Part shown: positions 14,376 to 22,379 of the stretch, one piece after another
Layout of the letters: the number at the start of each line of letters is the position of its first letter
How positions within the stretch are numbered: the stretch's first letter is position 1
Notes under the pieces: generated by a model
Told to the model about the DNA's origin: nothing
Databases searched by the model: none
Seen by the model: only the letters and a program-made list of their open reading frames with translations
Position numbers and translations under genes: made by a program
Assembly: GCA_016285245.1 (NCBI GenBank)
Contig: JAEEQH010000010.1
Location: forward strand, 1-64,000
Direction: 5' to 3'
DNA length: 64,000 nucleotides
From: Prevotella sp.
GTDB taxonomy: Bacteria; Bacteroidota; Bacteroidia; Bacteroidales; Bacteroidaceae

Positions 14376-15215
14376 ATGATACGATTGGAAAAATTTAGGG
14401 TTTGGTTATTATTAGCCGTCCTTACCATTTGCGGAACGGCCAGCTTCGCCTCGTGCTCTTCAAATGAGGATAACGCTACAGAGATTCCCACCGATGGCAA
14501 GGTAGCGGAGATCCTGGATCGGGGAACTATCCTCTTTGGTACTACAGGCGACTACCGTCCGTTATCCTTCAGAGAGGCTGACGGGACTTATTGGGGCTTT
14601 GGCATCGAGGTAGCAAAGGAAATAGCGAATAAGTTGGGGGTAGCACCAGAGTTCAGAAAGACCTCGTGGCCTACGCTGACAGCCGATGTACTGACGGAGC
14701 CTCAGTTGTTCGACCTCGCCATTGGCGGCATCACCATCACCGATGCCCGCCGTGAGACCATGCTCATGAGCGACGGTTATCTGGCTAACGGCAAGACCAT
14801 CCTTTGCCGTGCTTCGGATGCCGACCGCTACAAGTCGTTGACCGACATCGACAAGCCCGAAGTCCGTGTGATGGTGAATCCTGGCGGACTGAACGAGAAG
14901 TTTGCCAACGAGAACCTGACTCACGCCACCATCATCGTTCACCAGAAGAACGAGGAAATACCCACACTTATTGCTGAAGGTGCAGCCGACGTGATGATAA
15001 CGGAGATAACAGAGGCTCCTTACTATGTGCAGACCGACAACCGTCTTGCAGCCCCATTGTTGAACAAGCCTTTCAATCACGGTGAGATAGGTGTGCTCAT
15101 GCAGAAAGGACAGGAGGATCTGTTGCAGATGGTGAACAACGTCATCCGTCAGATGAAGTCAGACGGCTCACTTCGTAAACTACACGAAAAGTATGGGCTT
15201 GTATATGCCTACTAA
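14376..15215 (+). CDS. PheC-like lipoprotein of the SBP_bac_3 fold
   Basis: 279 aa. A hydrophobic N terminus ends in a lipobox-like FASCSS, so it is probably an exported lipoprotein. TTGDYRPLSFR, TSWPTL, VNPGGLNEKFANENL, IIVHQKN and the TEITEAPYY region align by eye with periplasmic cyclohexadienyl (prephenate/arogenate) dehydratase PheC better than with amino-acid-binding proteins, and a Glu is present near the place of the PheC catalytic Glu. It may therefore be an extracytoplasmic dehydratase for phenylalanine synthesis or a polar amino acid binding protein. No ABC permease is adjacent. The gene sits between a HAD gene and a copy of part of it. Confidence 0.75.
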   Translation: MIRLEKFRVWLLLAVLTICGTASFASCSSNEDNATEIPTDGKVAEILDRGTILFGTTGDYRPLSFREADGTYWGFGIEVAKEIANKLGVAPEFRKTSWPTLTADVLTEPQLFDLAIGGITITDARRETMLMSDGYLANGKTILCRASDADRYKSLTDIDKPEVRVMVNPGGLNEKFANENLTHATIIVHQKNEEIPTLIAEGAADVMITEITEAPYYVQTDNRLAAPLLNKPFNHGEIGVLMQKGQEDLLQMVNNVIRQMKSDGSLRKLHEKYGLVYAY

Positions 15216-15500
15216 GAACCCGTGCTGATGGCCCGTATGCCGTAATGCGTCTCGGGCCGCTGGCATATCAACGCCCTGCCAGAGCCGAAGCCGAAACTGA
15301 CGCTTGAACAGCGCATCCAGAAAGCCCGGGACTTCCTGCAGAAGAATATGTTTATGCGGGTTCCCGACTACGTGCGGCTGACGGGCCTTTCGCGGACGAT
15401 AGCCGGCGAGGAACTGCGCAAACTGGCTCTCGACCCCTCGTCGGGCATCACCAGCCGAGGCCAGAGAAGCCAGAAATACTATGTGCTGAAAAGCCTATAG
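15216..15500 (+). pseudogene. Composite gene remnant: HAD fragment plus a foreign C-terminal domain
   Basis: The first 51 bases repeat 14049-14099 of the HAD gene (49 of 51 identical) and include a stop where the gene has Gln. A short part resembling the HAD 3' end (CAACGCCCTGC) follows, and then an open frame of about 75 codons with LTLEQRIQKARDFLQKN, VPDYVRLTGLS and ALDPSSGITSRGQRS, ending at 15500. The tail looks like a winged-helix-type C-terminal domain seen on some Bacteroidales DNA-binding proteins, but I cannot name it. There is no start codon or ribosome site. The gene-free stretch continues to 15639 with only an inverted repeat. Confidence 0.6.
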
Positions 15501-15568
15501 AATATGGCAAGCCGTCGCATCATTATCGTTATCAAGCGGTAATTAATGTTTTTTATCGATTTCCTGTG

Positions 15569-15618
15569 AACGATTTCCGTCTTTCTGTGTATGCCATGAT
15601 AGAGAGACAGAAATCGTT
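15569..15618. repeat. Imperfect 18-bp inverted repeat
   Basis: Arms 15569-15586 and 15601-15618 (AACGATTTC... / ...GAAATCGTT) pair with two or three mismatches around a 14-nt loop. It could be a terminator for the remnant or a leader structure for the gene at 15640. Confidence 0.5.
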
Positions 15619-15639
15619 TAATCATTTAAGAAACAAGAA

Positions 15640-16788
15640 ATGAAAAGAGTATTCGTATCTATGGCGCTGATGGCGCTGAGCATGAGTGCAATGGCACAAA
15701 CGAAAGCAGTAAGGGTCGAGAGCCCCATCGTGTCGGAGAAGGACTTCGTGTGGTACACAGAACAGAAGGAGGCGTGGAAGGCAGAGACACAGAAAAACCC
15801 CACGAACGAGACGGCGTGGCTGAATTATTACAATGCGGCCCGCTACATGAGTTGGTTCCAACAGGCGGATTCGACAGCCAAACAGGTGGTGCGCGAGATG
15901 GAACAAACTATCCCCGACAGCTACACGTTTAACTTCTGCGCTTATCGCGAGTCGATGCAAGGCAAGGGCTATGGCGAACCCAAGAAATATGCCGAGGCCG
16001 CATTGGCGAAGTTGCCTGACGAGATGCAGTTCTTCGACTACGACAACTGGGTGTGTTATCTGGCCATGCAGGGCGATGAGGTGCGCATGAAACTGTTGGC
16101 CAAGCGCTATTTCGACAGCGGCATCTACTCTGAGGCCGTACTGCGCTACAGTTACAACGAACTGGCTGGTATGGACGAAGGCGGTATCTATATTGCCAAC
16201 GGTGATGCTGCCATCATTCCCAAGTGGCTCATACAGGAGGGTATGGGTATGCATAAGGACAAGACTATCGTCTGCGCACCGTTCCTCGCCGTGAAGGAGT
16301 ATCGCGACTGGCTTTGTAAGAAACTGGGCGTCGTTGACCCCATCCACGAGGAGCCTTATTGGACAGACGAATCCTGCAATGCATTGCTACAAGCAGTCAT
16401 CAATAAATATGGTAGCAAGGTCTATTTCTCGACTACCACGCCCTCGGAGACAATGGAGCCTTGGAAGAGCAATCTCTATAATGAAGGTCTGCTGCTAAAG
16501 TATTCGAAAAAACCCTACGACAATCTTGCCGTGAAGCGTCGTAACGTTGAGGAACGCTATATGCTGGAGTATCTGCTCGTGTCGTTTCGTCCGGAATGGA
16601 CGGCTGGTCAGCGTCTTTCTGCCAACTATGCCGTGCTGCTGGCCGACCTCCTGCCTTACTATGCCAAGCACGACCAGAAACGTTACGACTGGCTGATGCG
16701 GCTGTTGGTATCAGGCGTGACAAACACCTCACTCGACGAGGAACACAAGCAGAACATTCTGCAACAATTGGTTACGACAACGAATTAA
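15640..16788 (+). CDS. Secreted protein with TPR-like helices, unknown function
   Basis: 382 aa. A signal peptide (MKRVFVSMALMALSMSAMAQ) is followed by helical, tetratricopeptide-like sequence (AWLNYYNAARYMSWFQQADS, KKYAEAALAKLP). No catalytic motif is seen. Proteins of this type (thiol-disulfide or lipoprotein-associated periplasmic helical proteins) are common in Bacteroidales. It is followed after 22 bases by an ECF sigma factor gene, so it may be part of the same envelope-sensing unit. Confidence 0.7.
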   Translation: MKRVFVSMALMALSMSAMAQTKAVRVESPIVSEKDFVWYTEQKEAWKAETQKNPTNETAWLNYYNAARYMSWFQQADSTAKQVVREMEQTIPDSYTFNFCAYRESMQGKGYGEPKKYAEAALAKLPDEMQFFDYDNWVCYLAMQGDEVRMKLLAKRYFDSGIYSEAVLRYSYNELAGMDEGGIYIANGDAAIIPKWLIQEGMGMHKDKTIVCAPFLAVKEYRDWLCKKLGVVDPIHEEPYWTDESCNALLQAVINKYGSKVYFSTTTPSETMEPWKSNLYNEGLLLKYSKKPYDNLAVKRRNVEERYMLEYLLVSFRPEWTAGQRLSANYAVLLADLLPYYAKHDQKRYDWLMRLLVSGVTNTSLDEEHKQNILQQLVTTTN

Positions 16789-16806
16789 ACGAATTCTACG
16801 AATTGT
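16785..16806 (+). repeat. ACGAATT repeat between genes
   Basis: Three ACGAATT units (ACGAATTAA, ACGAATTCT, ACGAATTG) fill the gap between the secreted protein gene, overlapping its stop, and the sigma factor gene. Related to the array at 12277. Confidence 0.65.
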
Positions 16807-16810
16807 AATC

Positions 16811-17374
16811 ATGTTGATTCCTCTAAGAATGTCAGCACAGACTGACGAACAGCTGATGCTACGAGCCGCACGAGGCAGCGACCGTGCCTTCGAGGAACTC
16901 TACAACCGTCATGCCCGACGGTTGCAGGGTTTCTTCGTCAGGCGACTTGGCGATGATGCTGACCTTGCGGCCGATTTTATGCACGACACCTTCCTGCGGC
17001 TCTATGCGGCCCGCGAGAAATACCACGAGGGCAACAGCTTCCGTGCCTGGCTCTATACCATTGCCTATAACCTCTGCAAGAACCATCATCGCAATCAGCT
17101 CGCTATAGTGCCCGCCGATTCCGTCGCCGAGGAAGCCGCAGAGACCGATATGGAGGTGGAACTCGACGAAACCATCCTCCACAACGCCCTGCGTGAGGTG
17201 TTGAAGAGTCTGCCGGAACCCTATGCCATGCTCTTTTCTCTCCATTACGAGGAGGAACTCACCATCCCACAGATAGCGCAAATCACCGACCTGCCCGAGG
17301 GCACTGTGAAATCGCGCCTGCATAAGACAATGAACATCATCAAACAACAACTGAAGCAATATGAAAATAGATAA
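16811..17374 (+). CDS. ECF-type RNA polymerase sigma factor
   Basis: 187 aa (an internal ATG at 16829 is an alternative start). Region 2 is visible in DLAADFMHDTFLRLYAAREKY and the FRAWLYTIAYNLCKNHHR segment, and region 4 in YEEELTIPQIAQITDLPEGTVKSRLHKT. It overlaps by 14 bases a small gene for a single-pass membrane protein, the usual place of an anti-sigma factor. It lies downstream of a secreted helical protein. The target promoters are not readable. Confidence 0.92.
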   Translation: MLIPLRMSAQTDEQLMLRAARGSDRAFEELYNRHARRLQGFFVRRLGDDADLAADFMHDTFLRLYAAREKYHEGNSFRAWLYTIAYNLCKNHHRNQLAIVPADSVAEEAAETDMEVELDETILHNALREVLKSLPEPYAMLFSLHYEEELTIPQIAQITDLPEGTVKSRLHKTMNIIKQQLKQYENR

Positions 17375-17780
17375 TCAGGACATCATCCGCACGGCCCGTC
17401 AACTGCGTGACGAAGAAAACGAACAATTGCATGTCAGCCCTTGGAGCCGTCATCGCCATTTCCATGTGCCCACCTGGCTCGTCGCCATCCCTGCAGCCGC
17501 CATCATCGGCTTCGTTCTTGGATTATGGACGCAGGCAAACACGAATAGCGATACGCCGTTGACGGCTCTCGTTGACACCGTCTACATCAAAGTGCCCACA
17601 CCGCAGCCTCAGCAGGATACGGTGGCTCAGGCGATGACTGTCACATCAACACCTGCTGTCACCAAACCGAGTCCAAAGCAGACCGTCCGTAGAGCGTCAT
17701 CATCTTATCCTACTCAAAAAGAATATGGCCGTCCTGTTGCCGACGACCATATCCGTTATGATTTGTTGGTCAGAAATTGA
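17361..17780 (+). CDS. Single-pass membrane protein, candidate anti-sigma partner
   Basis: 139 aa. The N-terminal cytoplasmic part (about 45 residues) is followed by one membrane segment (WLVAIPAAAIIGFVLGLW) and a Pro/Thr-rich periplasmic tail. Its start lies inside the end of the sigma factor gene, so the two are translationally coupled. There is no zinc-binding HxxxCxxC motif, so it is not a classical ZAS anti-sigma factor. Role inferred only from position and topology. Confidence 0.65.
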   Translation: MKIDNQDIIRTARQLRDEENEQLHVSPWSRHRHFHVPTWLVAIPAAAIIGFVLGLWTQANTNSDTPLTALVDTVYIKVPTPQPQQDTVAQAMTVTSTPAVTKPSPKQTVRRASSSYPTQKEYGRPVADDHIRYDLLVRN

Positions 17781-17815
17781 ATCCTACAATATGTGCTAAC
17801 GCTGACGTCTGGCGA

Positions 17816-18136
17816 TCACCGGCGTTTCTTCGGCTTTGGTTCTGGCAGAGCTTTGCACGTCTCTCGGACAAGGTGTGAGACATAGTCACTGTCGTCGACG
17901 TCGGCTATGTAGAAGTAGTCCTTGGCACCGTCGTAGGGCGGACGCATATCGACAACGCGGAGTAGGGGGCGGACGGCATCCGTGGGTTTCAGATAGAAAC
18001 AGTCGTCGCAGATGAGTCCGAAGATTTTGCCGTCACAATAGATGCCGTAGTCACCGAACATCTTCTTCACCATAATCTCGCCCGCACCACTACACTGGTC
18101 GGCGATATACTGTACAAAATCGGTATTGCTTGCCAT
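17816..18136 (-). CDS. TfoX/Sxy N-terminal domain protein
   Basis: 106 aa. VKKMFGDYGIYCDGKIFGLICDDCFYLKPT is split here as MFGDYGIYCDGKIFGLI and DCFYLKPTD, the hallmark strands of the TfoX_N domain. It lacks the C-terminal TfoX domain, ends in a basic tail (PEPKPKKRR), and is therefore one of the short stand-alone members whose role in competence is unproven. It follows the DUF1593 gene on the minus strand after 6 bases. Confidence 0.88.
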   Translation of the reverse strand: MASNTDFVQYIADQCSGAGEIMVKKMFGDYGIYCDGKIFGLICDDCFYLKPTDAVRPLLRVVDMRPPYDGAKDYFYIADVDDSDYVSHLVRETCKALPEPKPKKRR

Positions 18137-18142
18137 AGTTCT

Positions 18143-19564
18143 TTATTTGATGACGATAATAACACGGCGGTAGGCGACGAGGTGGAAGGGACCATCGTCG
18201 TGGACCTCGCAGACGAGGTGGACGGAGTCGCCTTTCGCGACGGCGGGAATGTGGACGGTGGCTATCGGCTGGTCAGGCTGGTCGATGGTCACCGTCGTCC
18301 GGCCAATCTCCGGCTGTTGCCACCAAAGGAAGGTGAGGGCGTCGCCATCGGGGTCGAAGGATTTCGAGGCGTCGAGACGGATGGTATCGCCAGCCTTGGC
18401 TGTGATGCGGAGAGGAGCGACAGAGGAGGGTTCCTCAACGGCGGAACCGTTGAGCACACGAACGACTACCTGTGGATTGTGGTTGCCCTTGCCCTCGGCG
18501 GCCCATTGCATACGGGCGCAGAAGTCGTTGAGCTCGTCGGGATAGAAGCGACGTTTGTAGCCGACGCTGATGCTGCGCAGGGGCTCCTGCCAAGAGGTCC
18601 AGGCGGTGGTGAGCGAGTCGGCACAGAGACCACGCTCGTGATAGCCTGCCCAACCGCATTGATGCGGATCCTCGGGGTCGTTCAGACCGTTGGGCATCAC
18701 GTAAAGGAAGCTCGGCGTATCGCCCTCAACGCCCCACTTGTACGTGGGATATTCCTTGCCCAGCGCGCCCTTGCCCTGGATGTACTGCTGATGCTGAGTC
18801 CAGTGTTGCTTGCCCAGTTCGCATTGCTCCTGCCAGGCGCCCTCGTCCCAGATGAACTGCAGGTCATCGGCAAAGTCCTTTCGCAGCCACATATGCGAAC
18901 TGTAGGCGCGGTCCATGCGCATATCATATTTCATATCCTGGTCGGTAATCGTAAAAAGGCGAAACTTGCGGACGAACCTTCTGACTTCTTCATCACTCCG
19001 CGTCTGCTTCACCCGCCAGATGGCCTGCGCCAGCGTGTTGGCTCCACCCCAAGCGGCGACGTAGATGGGGCGCGGGTCGTCCTCGTCGGCCAGACAGATG
19101 AGCTTCTCGCTGCCGGGCGAATCGTTGCCCTCGCCAATGGCCTTGATGCCGCCATGAATGCTTCCCATCAAGGCGCAACTCTTGATATAGTCGGGGCTGG
19201 GCCAGTAGCCGAGGGGCTGAGGCCCCATCTCAGGATCTACCAGGAAGCCCTCCTGACCAGAGCGTTTCATCAGGTTTGGCACATCCTGGCGATAGGCCTC
19301 GATGACGCGCGTCAGATACTGCGCCCACTCAACGGGGTAGGGGTCGCAGTTCCAGCCGACCGACGTAATGATGGCTTCTATCTCGAAACAGTCGGCATAC
19401 GCCATCAGCCGCACCATCGACTCCATGTCGTCGGGCTCCACATCGGCTGGCGCGATGTCGGTACATACCACCAGTCGTGGCTTGAGGTCGTTCTGCGCTG
19501 CAACCTGAGTGCAGAAGATGGCCGCAAGCATCGTGGCTAATAAGGTTTTGGTTTTCATCATCAT
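18143..19564 (-). CDS. Secreted DUF1593 (Sde182-like) protein
   Basis: 473 aa from the ATG at 19564; an upstream ATG at 19588 overlaps the -7 box and is rejected. A signal peptide (MMMKTKTLLATMLAAIFCTQVAAQ) is followed by a nucleoside-hydrolase-like domain beginning VVCTDIAPADVEPDDMESMVR (split: VVCTDIAP, EPDDMESMVR) and a C-terminal Ig-like domain (DASKSFDPDGDALTFLWW). This is the DUF1593 / Sde182 architecture, associated in other bacteria with plant cell-wall degradation. Probably a periplasmic or surface enzyme acting on a glycoside; the substrate is unknown. Confidence 0.85.
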   Translation of the reverse strand: MMMKTKTLLATMLAAIFCTQVAAQNDLKPRLVVCTDIAPADVEPDDMESMVRLMAYADCFEIEAIITSVGWNCDPYPVEWAQYLTRVIEAYRQDVPNLMKRSGQEGFLVDPEMGPQPLGYWPSPDYIKSCALMGSIHGGIKAIGEGNDSPGSEKLICLADEDDPRPIYVAAWGGANTLAQAIWRVKQTRSDEEVRRFVRKFRLFTITDQDMKYDMRMDRAYSSHMWLRKDFADDLQFIWDEGAWQEQCELGKQHWTQHQQYIQGKGALGKEYPTYKWGVEGDTPSFLYVMPNGLNDPEDPHQCGWAGYHERGLCADSLTTAWTSWQEPLRSISVGYKRRFYPDELNDFCARMQWAAEGKGNHNPQVVVRVLNGSAVEEPSSVAPLRITAKAGDTIRLDASKSFDPDGDALTFLWWQQPEIGRTTVTIDQPDQPIATVHIPAVAKGDSVHLVCEVHDDGPFHLVAYRRVIIVIK

Positions 19565-19585
19565 CTTTTTTTCGTTTTCTGAGCG

Positions 19586-19616
19586 CAAATATAATCGTTT
19601 TTATCCGAAATACAAA
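19586..19616 (-). promoter_or_regulatory. Promoter for the DUF1593/TfoX operon
   Basis: On the minus strand TTTG (19616-19613), 19 bases, TATATTTG (19593-19586). It excludes the upstream ATG at 19588 as a start. Confidence 0.75.
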
Positions 19617-19632
19617 ATAATCTGGGGCAGTA

Positions 19633-19664
19633 TTAGCAAATTTATAGAAAAAGTCGTATCTTTG
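19633..19664 (+). promoter_or_regulatory. Promoter for the FprA gene
   Basis: TTAG (19633-19636), 20 bases, TATCTTTG (19657-19664): one mismatch to consensus in the upstream box. It diverges from the DUF1593 promoter. Confidence 0.6.
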
Positions 19665-19694
19665 CAAGCAGGATTTAAGAAAACGAATAACGAT

Positions 19695-20858
19695 ATGAAT
19701 TTGATTAGTGAAACCATCAAGTACATCGGGGTCGACGACCTCGATATCGATCTCTTCGAGAGTCAGTATGTGGTGCCCGAGGGCATGAGTTATAATTCCT
19801 ACCTCATCGACGACGAGAAGATTGCCGTCATGGATACCGCCGACCGCCGTAAGGGCGAGGAGTGGAAGAAGAACCTGACCGCCGCTCTGAATGGCCGACA
19901 GCCGGACTATCTGGTGGTTCACCACATGGAGCCCGACCACTCGGCGCTCATCGCATGGATGCTGGAGACTTATCCCGGCGTTCAACTGGTATGTAGTGCA
20001 CAGGCCGTGAAGATGCTGTCGAACTTCTTCGAGGACGTAGACTTTACAGGTCGCGTGATGACCGTCAAGGAGGGCGACACCCTCTCACTGGGTAAGCACG
20101 AGCTGAAGTTCATCGGGGCTGCGATGGTACATTGGCCTGAGGTCATCATGAGCTACGACAGCACGGACAAGGTGCTCTTCTCGGCCGATGCCTTCGGTAA
20201 GTTTGGGGCGTTGGTCAACGAGACCGACGACTGGGCTTGCGAGGCACGCCGCTACTACTTTAATATCTGTGGCAAGTACGGCACGCAGGTGCAGATTGTC
20301 ATGAAGAAGGCGGCAGCCCTCGACGTTCAGACCATCTGTCCCCTGCATGGCCCTGTGCTCAAGGGTGAGGCGCTGGCAGAGGCTGTGAAACTCTATGACA
20401 CTTGGAGCAAGTACGAGCCTGAGAGCGAGGGCATCCTCATTGCCTACGCCAGCATCCATGGCGGTACGGCCGTTGCTGCCGAGCGTCTCGGTGAGATACT
20501 CCGAGAGAAGGGTGCCAAGAAGGTGGTAGTGAGCGACCTGAGCCGCTCAGACATGGCTGAGGTCATCGAGGATGCCTTCCGCTATCCCACCGTCGTGGTG
20601 GCTGCCTCGAGCTATGACGCTGGCGTGTTCCCCGTGATGCACGATTTTCTCTATCACCTGCAGATCAAGAACTACCAGAAGCGTAAGTTCGCCATCATCG
20701 AGAACGGCAGCTGGGCGCCCACGGCCGGTAAGGTGATGCGCACGATGATTGAGGCCCTGAAGGACTGTGAGATCGTCGAGCCGATGGTCACCATCCGCTC
20801 GCGCATGAAGGCTGCCGACGAGGCCCTGCTGCAGCAGTTGGCAGACAACCTGTCGTGA
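19695..20858 (+). CDS. FprA family A-type flavoprotein
   Basis: 387 aa from the ATG at 19695, downstream of the promoter. The metallo-beta-lactamase-like di-iron domain shows HHMEPDHSA, MVHWPEV and LFSADAFGKF, and CPLHGPV gives a last His ligand. A flavodoxin domain follows (ILIAYASIHGGTAVAAERL). Such two-domain proteins reduce oxygen to water or nitric oxide to nitrous oxide in anaerobes. It fits the oxygen-defence theme of sodB and rubrerythrin elsewhere in the window. It is followed after 39 bases by the PreA-like gene. Confidence 0.93.
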   Translation: MNLISETIKYIGVDDLDIDLFESQYVVPEGMSYNSYLIDDEKIAVMDTADRRKGEEWKKNLTAALNGRQPDYLVVHHMEPDHSALIAWMLETYPGVQLVCSAQAVKMLSNFFEDVDFTGRVMTVKEGDTLSLGKHELKFIGAAMVHWPEVIMSYDSTDKVLFSADAFGKFGALVNETDDWACEARRYYFNICGKYGTQVQIVMKKAAALDVQTICPLHGPVLKGEALAEAVKLYDTWSKYEPESEGILIAYASIHGGTAVAAERLGEILREKGAKKVVVSDLSRSDMAEVIEDAFRYPTVVVAASSYDAGVFPVMHDFLYHLQIKNYQKRKFAIIENGSWAPTAGKVMRTMIEALKDCEIVEPMVTIRSRMKAADEALLQQLADNLS

Positions 20859-20897
20859 ACTCTCCGCAAAGTCTTCACAACACAATAAAAACTGCCT

Positions 20898-22367
20898 ATG
20901 TTACACATTCACGAAGAGGCCACACGCTGTCTGCTGTGTCAGGATGCACCCTGTACGAAAGCGTGTGAGACAGGAGATCCAGCACGTGCCATACGTGCTA
21001 TCAGGTTTGATAACGTCAAGAATGCCTGGCGCTGGGTTAGTGGATGCAGCATGGCCGACTTGGAGCGCGCCCAGCAGGCGTGCATCCATTACGACCAGCC
21101 GATACGTATCCGCGAGCTCTTCACCATCGCCCAAGGTACTTCCGACAGCGCAGCCAGTCATGCGCAAGAACCGTTGCCATCGCTTGCCATCACCTTCTGT
21201 GGCATACGGTGTGAGAACCCCTTCTTCCTCGCTTCGTCGGCTGTGTGTACCAACTACGAGATGGTGGCAAGAGCCTTTGACATGGGGTGGGGTGGCGTCT
21301 TCTACAAGACCATCTGCAAGCAGGACATCCGCGAGGTGTCGCCACGTTTCGATGCTGTGAAGGACGGCACGACGTTTGCCGGCTTCCGTAACATGGAACA
21401 GCTGTCCGAGAATCCCTACGACGTGGACTTCGACATCCTCCGGCGCCTGAAGCAGGACTATCCTACGAAGATTGTCGTGGCGTCCATTATGGGACAGTTT
21501 GAGGAAGAATGGGTTGAGCTGGCAAAGATGGCCGAGACGGCTGGCTGCGATGCCGTGGAACTGAACTTCTCCTGTCCTCAGATGAGGCTTGCAGGCATGG
21601 GAAGCGACATCGGACAGGATCCCGAACTCGTGAACTTCTACACCTCCTACGTGAAGCGCAGCGTCAACATTCCCGTCATCCCCAAGATGACACCCAACAT
21701 TACACAGATAACACGCCCGGCCATGGGGGCTTACTTCGGCGGTGCCGATGCTATCTCGGCCATCAACACCATCAAGAGCGTGACGATGTCGCCCTTGGCC
21801 GAGGTCAGCGGCAAGCAGACGCTCTCAGGCTACAGCGGTCGTGCCGTGAAGCCCATCGCCCTGCGTCACATCCTGGAGATGGCGAAAGACCATGTCATCA
21901 ACGGCTCACACGGCAAACGGGTGGAACTGAGCGGCATCGGCGGCATCGAGACGTGGCGCGACGCCCTGGAGTTTATCCAGCTGGGCTGTAGCAATGTGCA
22001 GGTGTGTACCGCCGTCATGCAGTACGGCTACCGCATCATCGATGACCTCATACAGGGATTGCAGACTTATATGGTTGAGCACGGTGTCGAGCGTCTGGAG
22101 ACACTCGTCGGCGAACAGCTGCCGAACTTCGTGCTGCCCTCAGACCTTGACCGCGACACCTTGGTATATCCGAAGATTGACCATGAGAAGTGCATCGGCT
22201 GCGGTCGTTGCTACGTCTCCTGTCAGGATGGCGGCCATCAGGCCATCACCTTCACCGAACGGCAGCCACGAATTATTGGCACGAAGTGCGTGGGATGCCA
22301 TCTCTGTCGGCTGGTCTGTCCCACCGGAGCCATCGGAATGGCTAAGAGAATCAACAAGAAAAGCTAA
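20898..22367 (+). CDS. preA: PreA-like dihydropyrimidine dehydrogenase with N-terminal Cys-rich extension
   Basis: 489 aa. The first 100 residues carry CLLCQDAPCTKAC (an Fe-S-type Cys cluster as in the N-terminal part of dihydropyrimidine dehydrogenase). The middle is the FMN-binding dihydroorotate-dehydrogenase-like barrel (ELNFSCPQM, GQDPELV, AINTIKS). The end has two 4Fe-4S motifs (CIGCGRCYVSC and CVGCHLCRLVC). It would reduce or oxidise pyrimidines with NAD(P)H through a partner flavoprotein. No PreT gene is seen here. From memory, mammalian DPD has its catalytic Cys just before GQDPE; this protein has Ile there. Confidence 0.88.
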   Translation: MLHIHEEATRCLLCQDAPCTKACETGDPARAIRAIRFDNVKNAWRWVSGCSMADLERAQQACIHYDQPIRIRELFTIAQGTSDSAASHAQEPLPSLAITFCGIRCENPFFLASSAVCTNYEMVARAFDMGWGGVFYKTICKQDIREVSPRFDAVKDGTTFAGFRNMEQLSENPYDVDFDILRRLKQDYPTKIVVASIMGQFEEEWVELAKMAETAGCDAVELNFSCPQMRLAGMGSDIGQDPELVNFYTSYVKRSVNIPVIPKMTPNITQITRPAMGAYFGGADAISAINTIKSVTMSPLAEVSGKQTLSGYSGRAVKPIALRHILEMAKDHVINGSHGKRVELSGIGGIETWRDALEFIQLGCSNVQVCTAVMQYGYRIIDDLIQGLQTYMVEHGVERLETLVGEQLPNFVLPSDLDRDTLVYPKIDHEKCIGCGRCYVSCQDGGHQAITFTERQPRIIGTKCVGCHLCRLVCPTGAIGMAKRINKKS

Positions 22368-22379
22368 GCAGGCACACGC

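Noticed and set aside
15273..15296. ALPEPKPK in the remnant as a TfoX C terminus
   Set aside because: The TfoX protein of this window ends in ALPEPKPKKRR, but eight Pro/Lys-rich residues are too few to claim descent.
15504..15542. Mini-frame MASRRIIIVIKR resembling the start of the TfoX gene joined to the end of the DUF1593 gene
   Set aside because: Only about 27 of 33 bases agree in two short pieces. The order is reversed relative to the real genes, so chance cannot be excluded.
18182..19540. Long plus-strand frame opposite the DUF1593 gene
   Set aside because: No domain, no promoter, and the minus strand has a signal peptide, a conserved domain and a consensus promoter.
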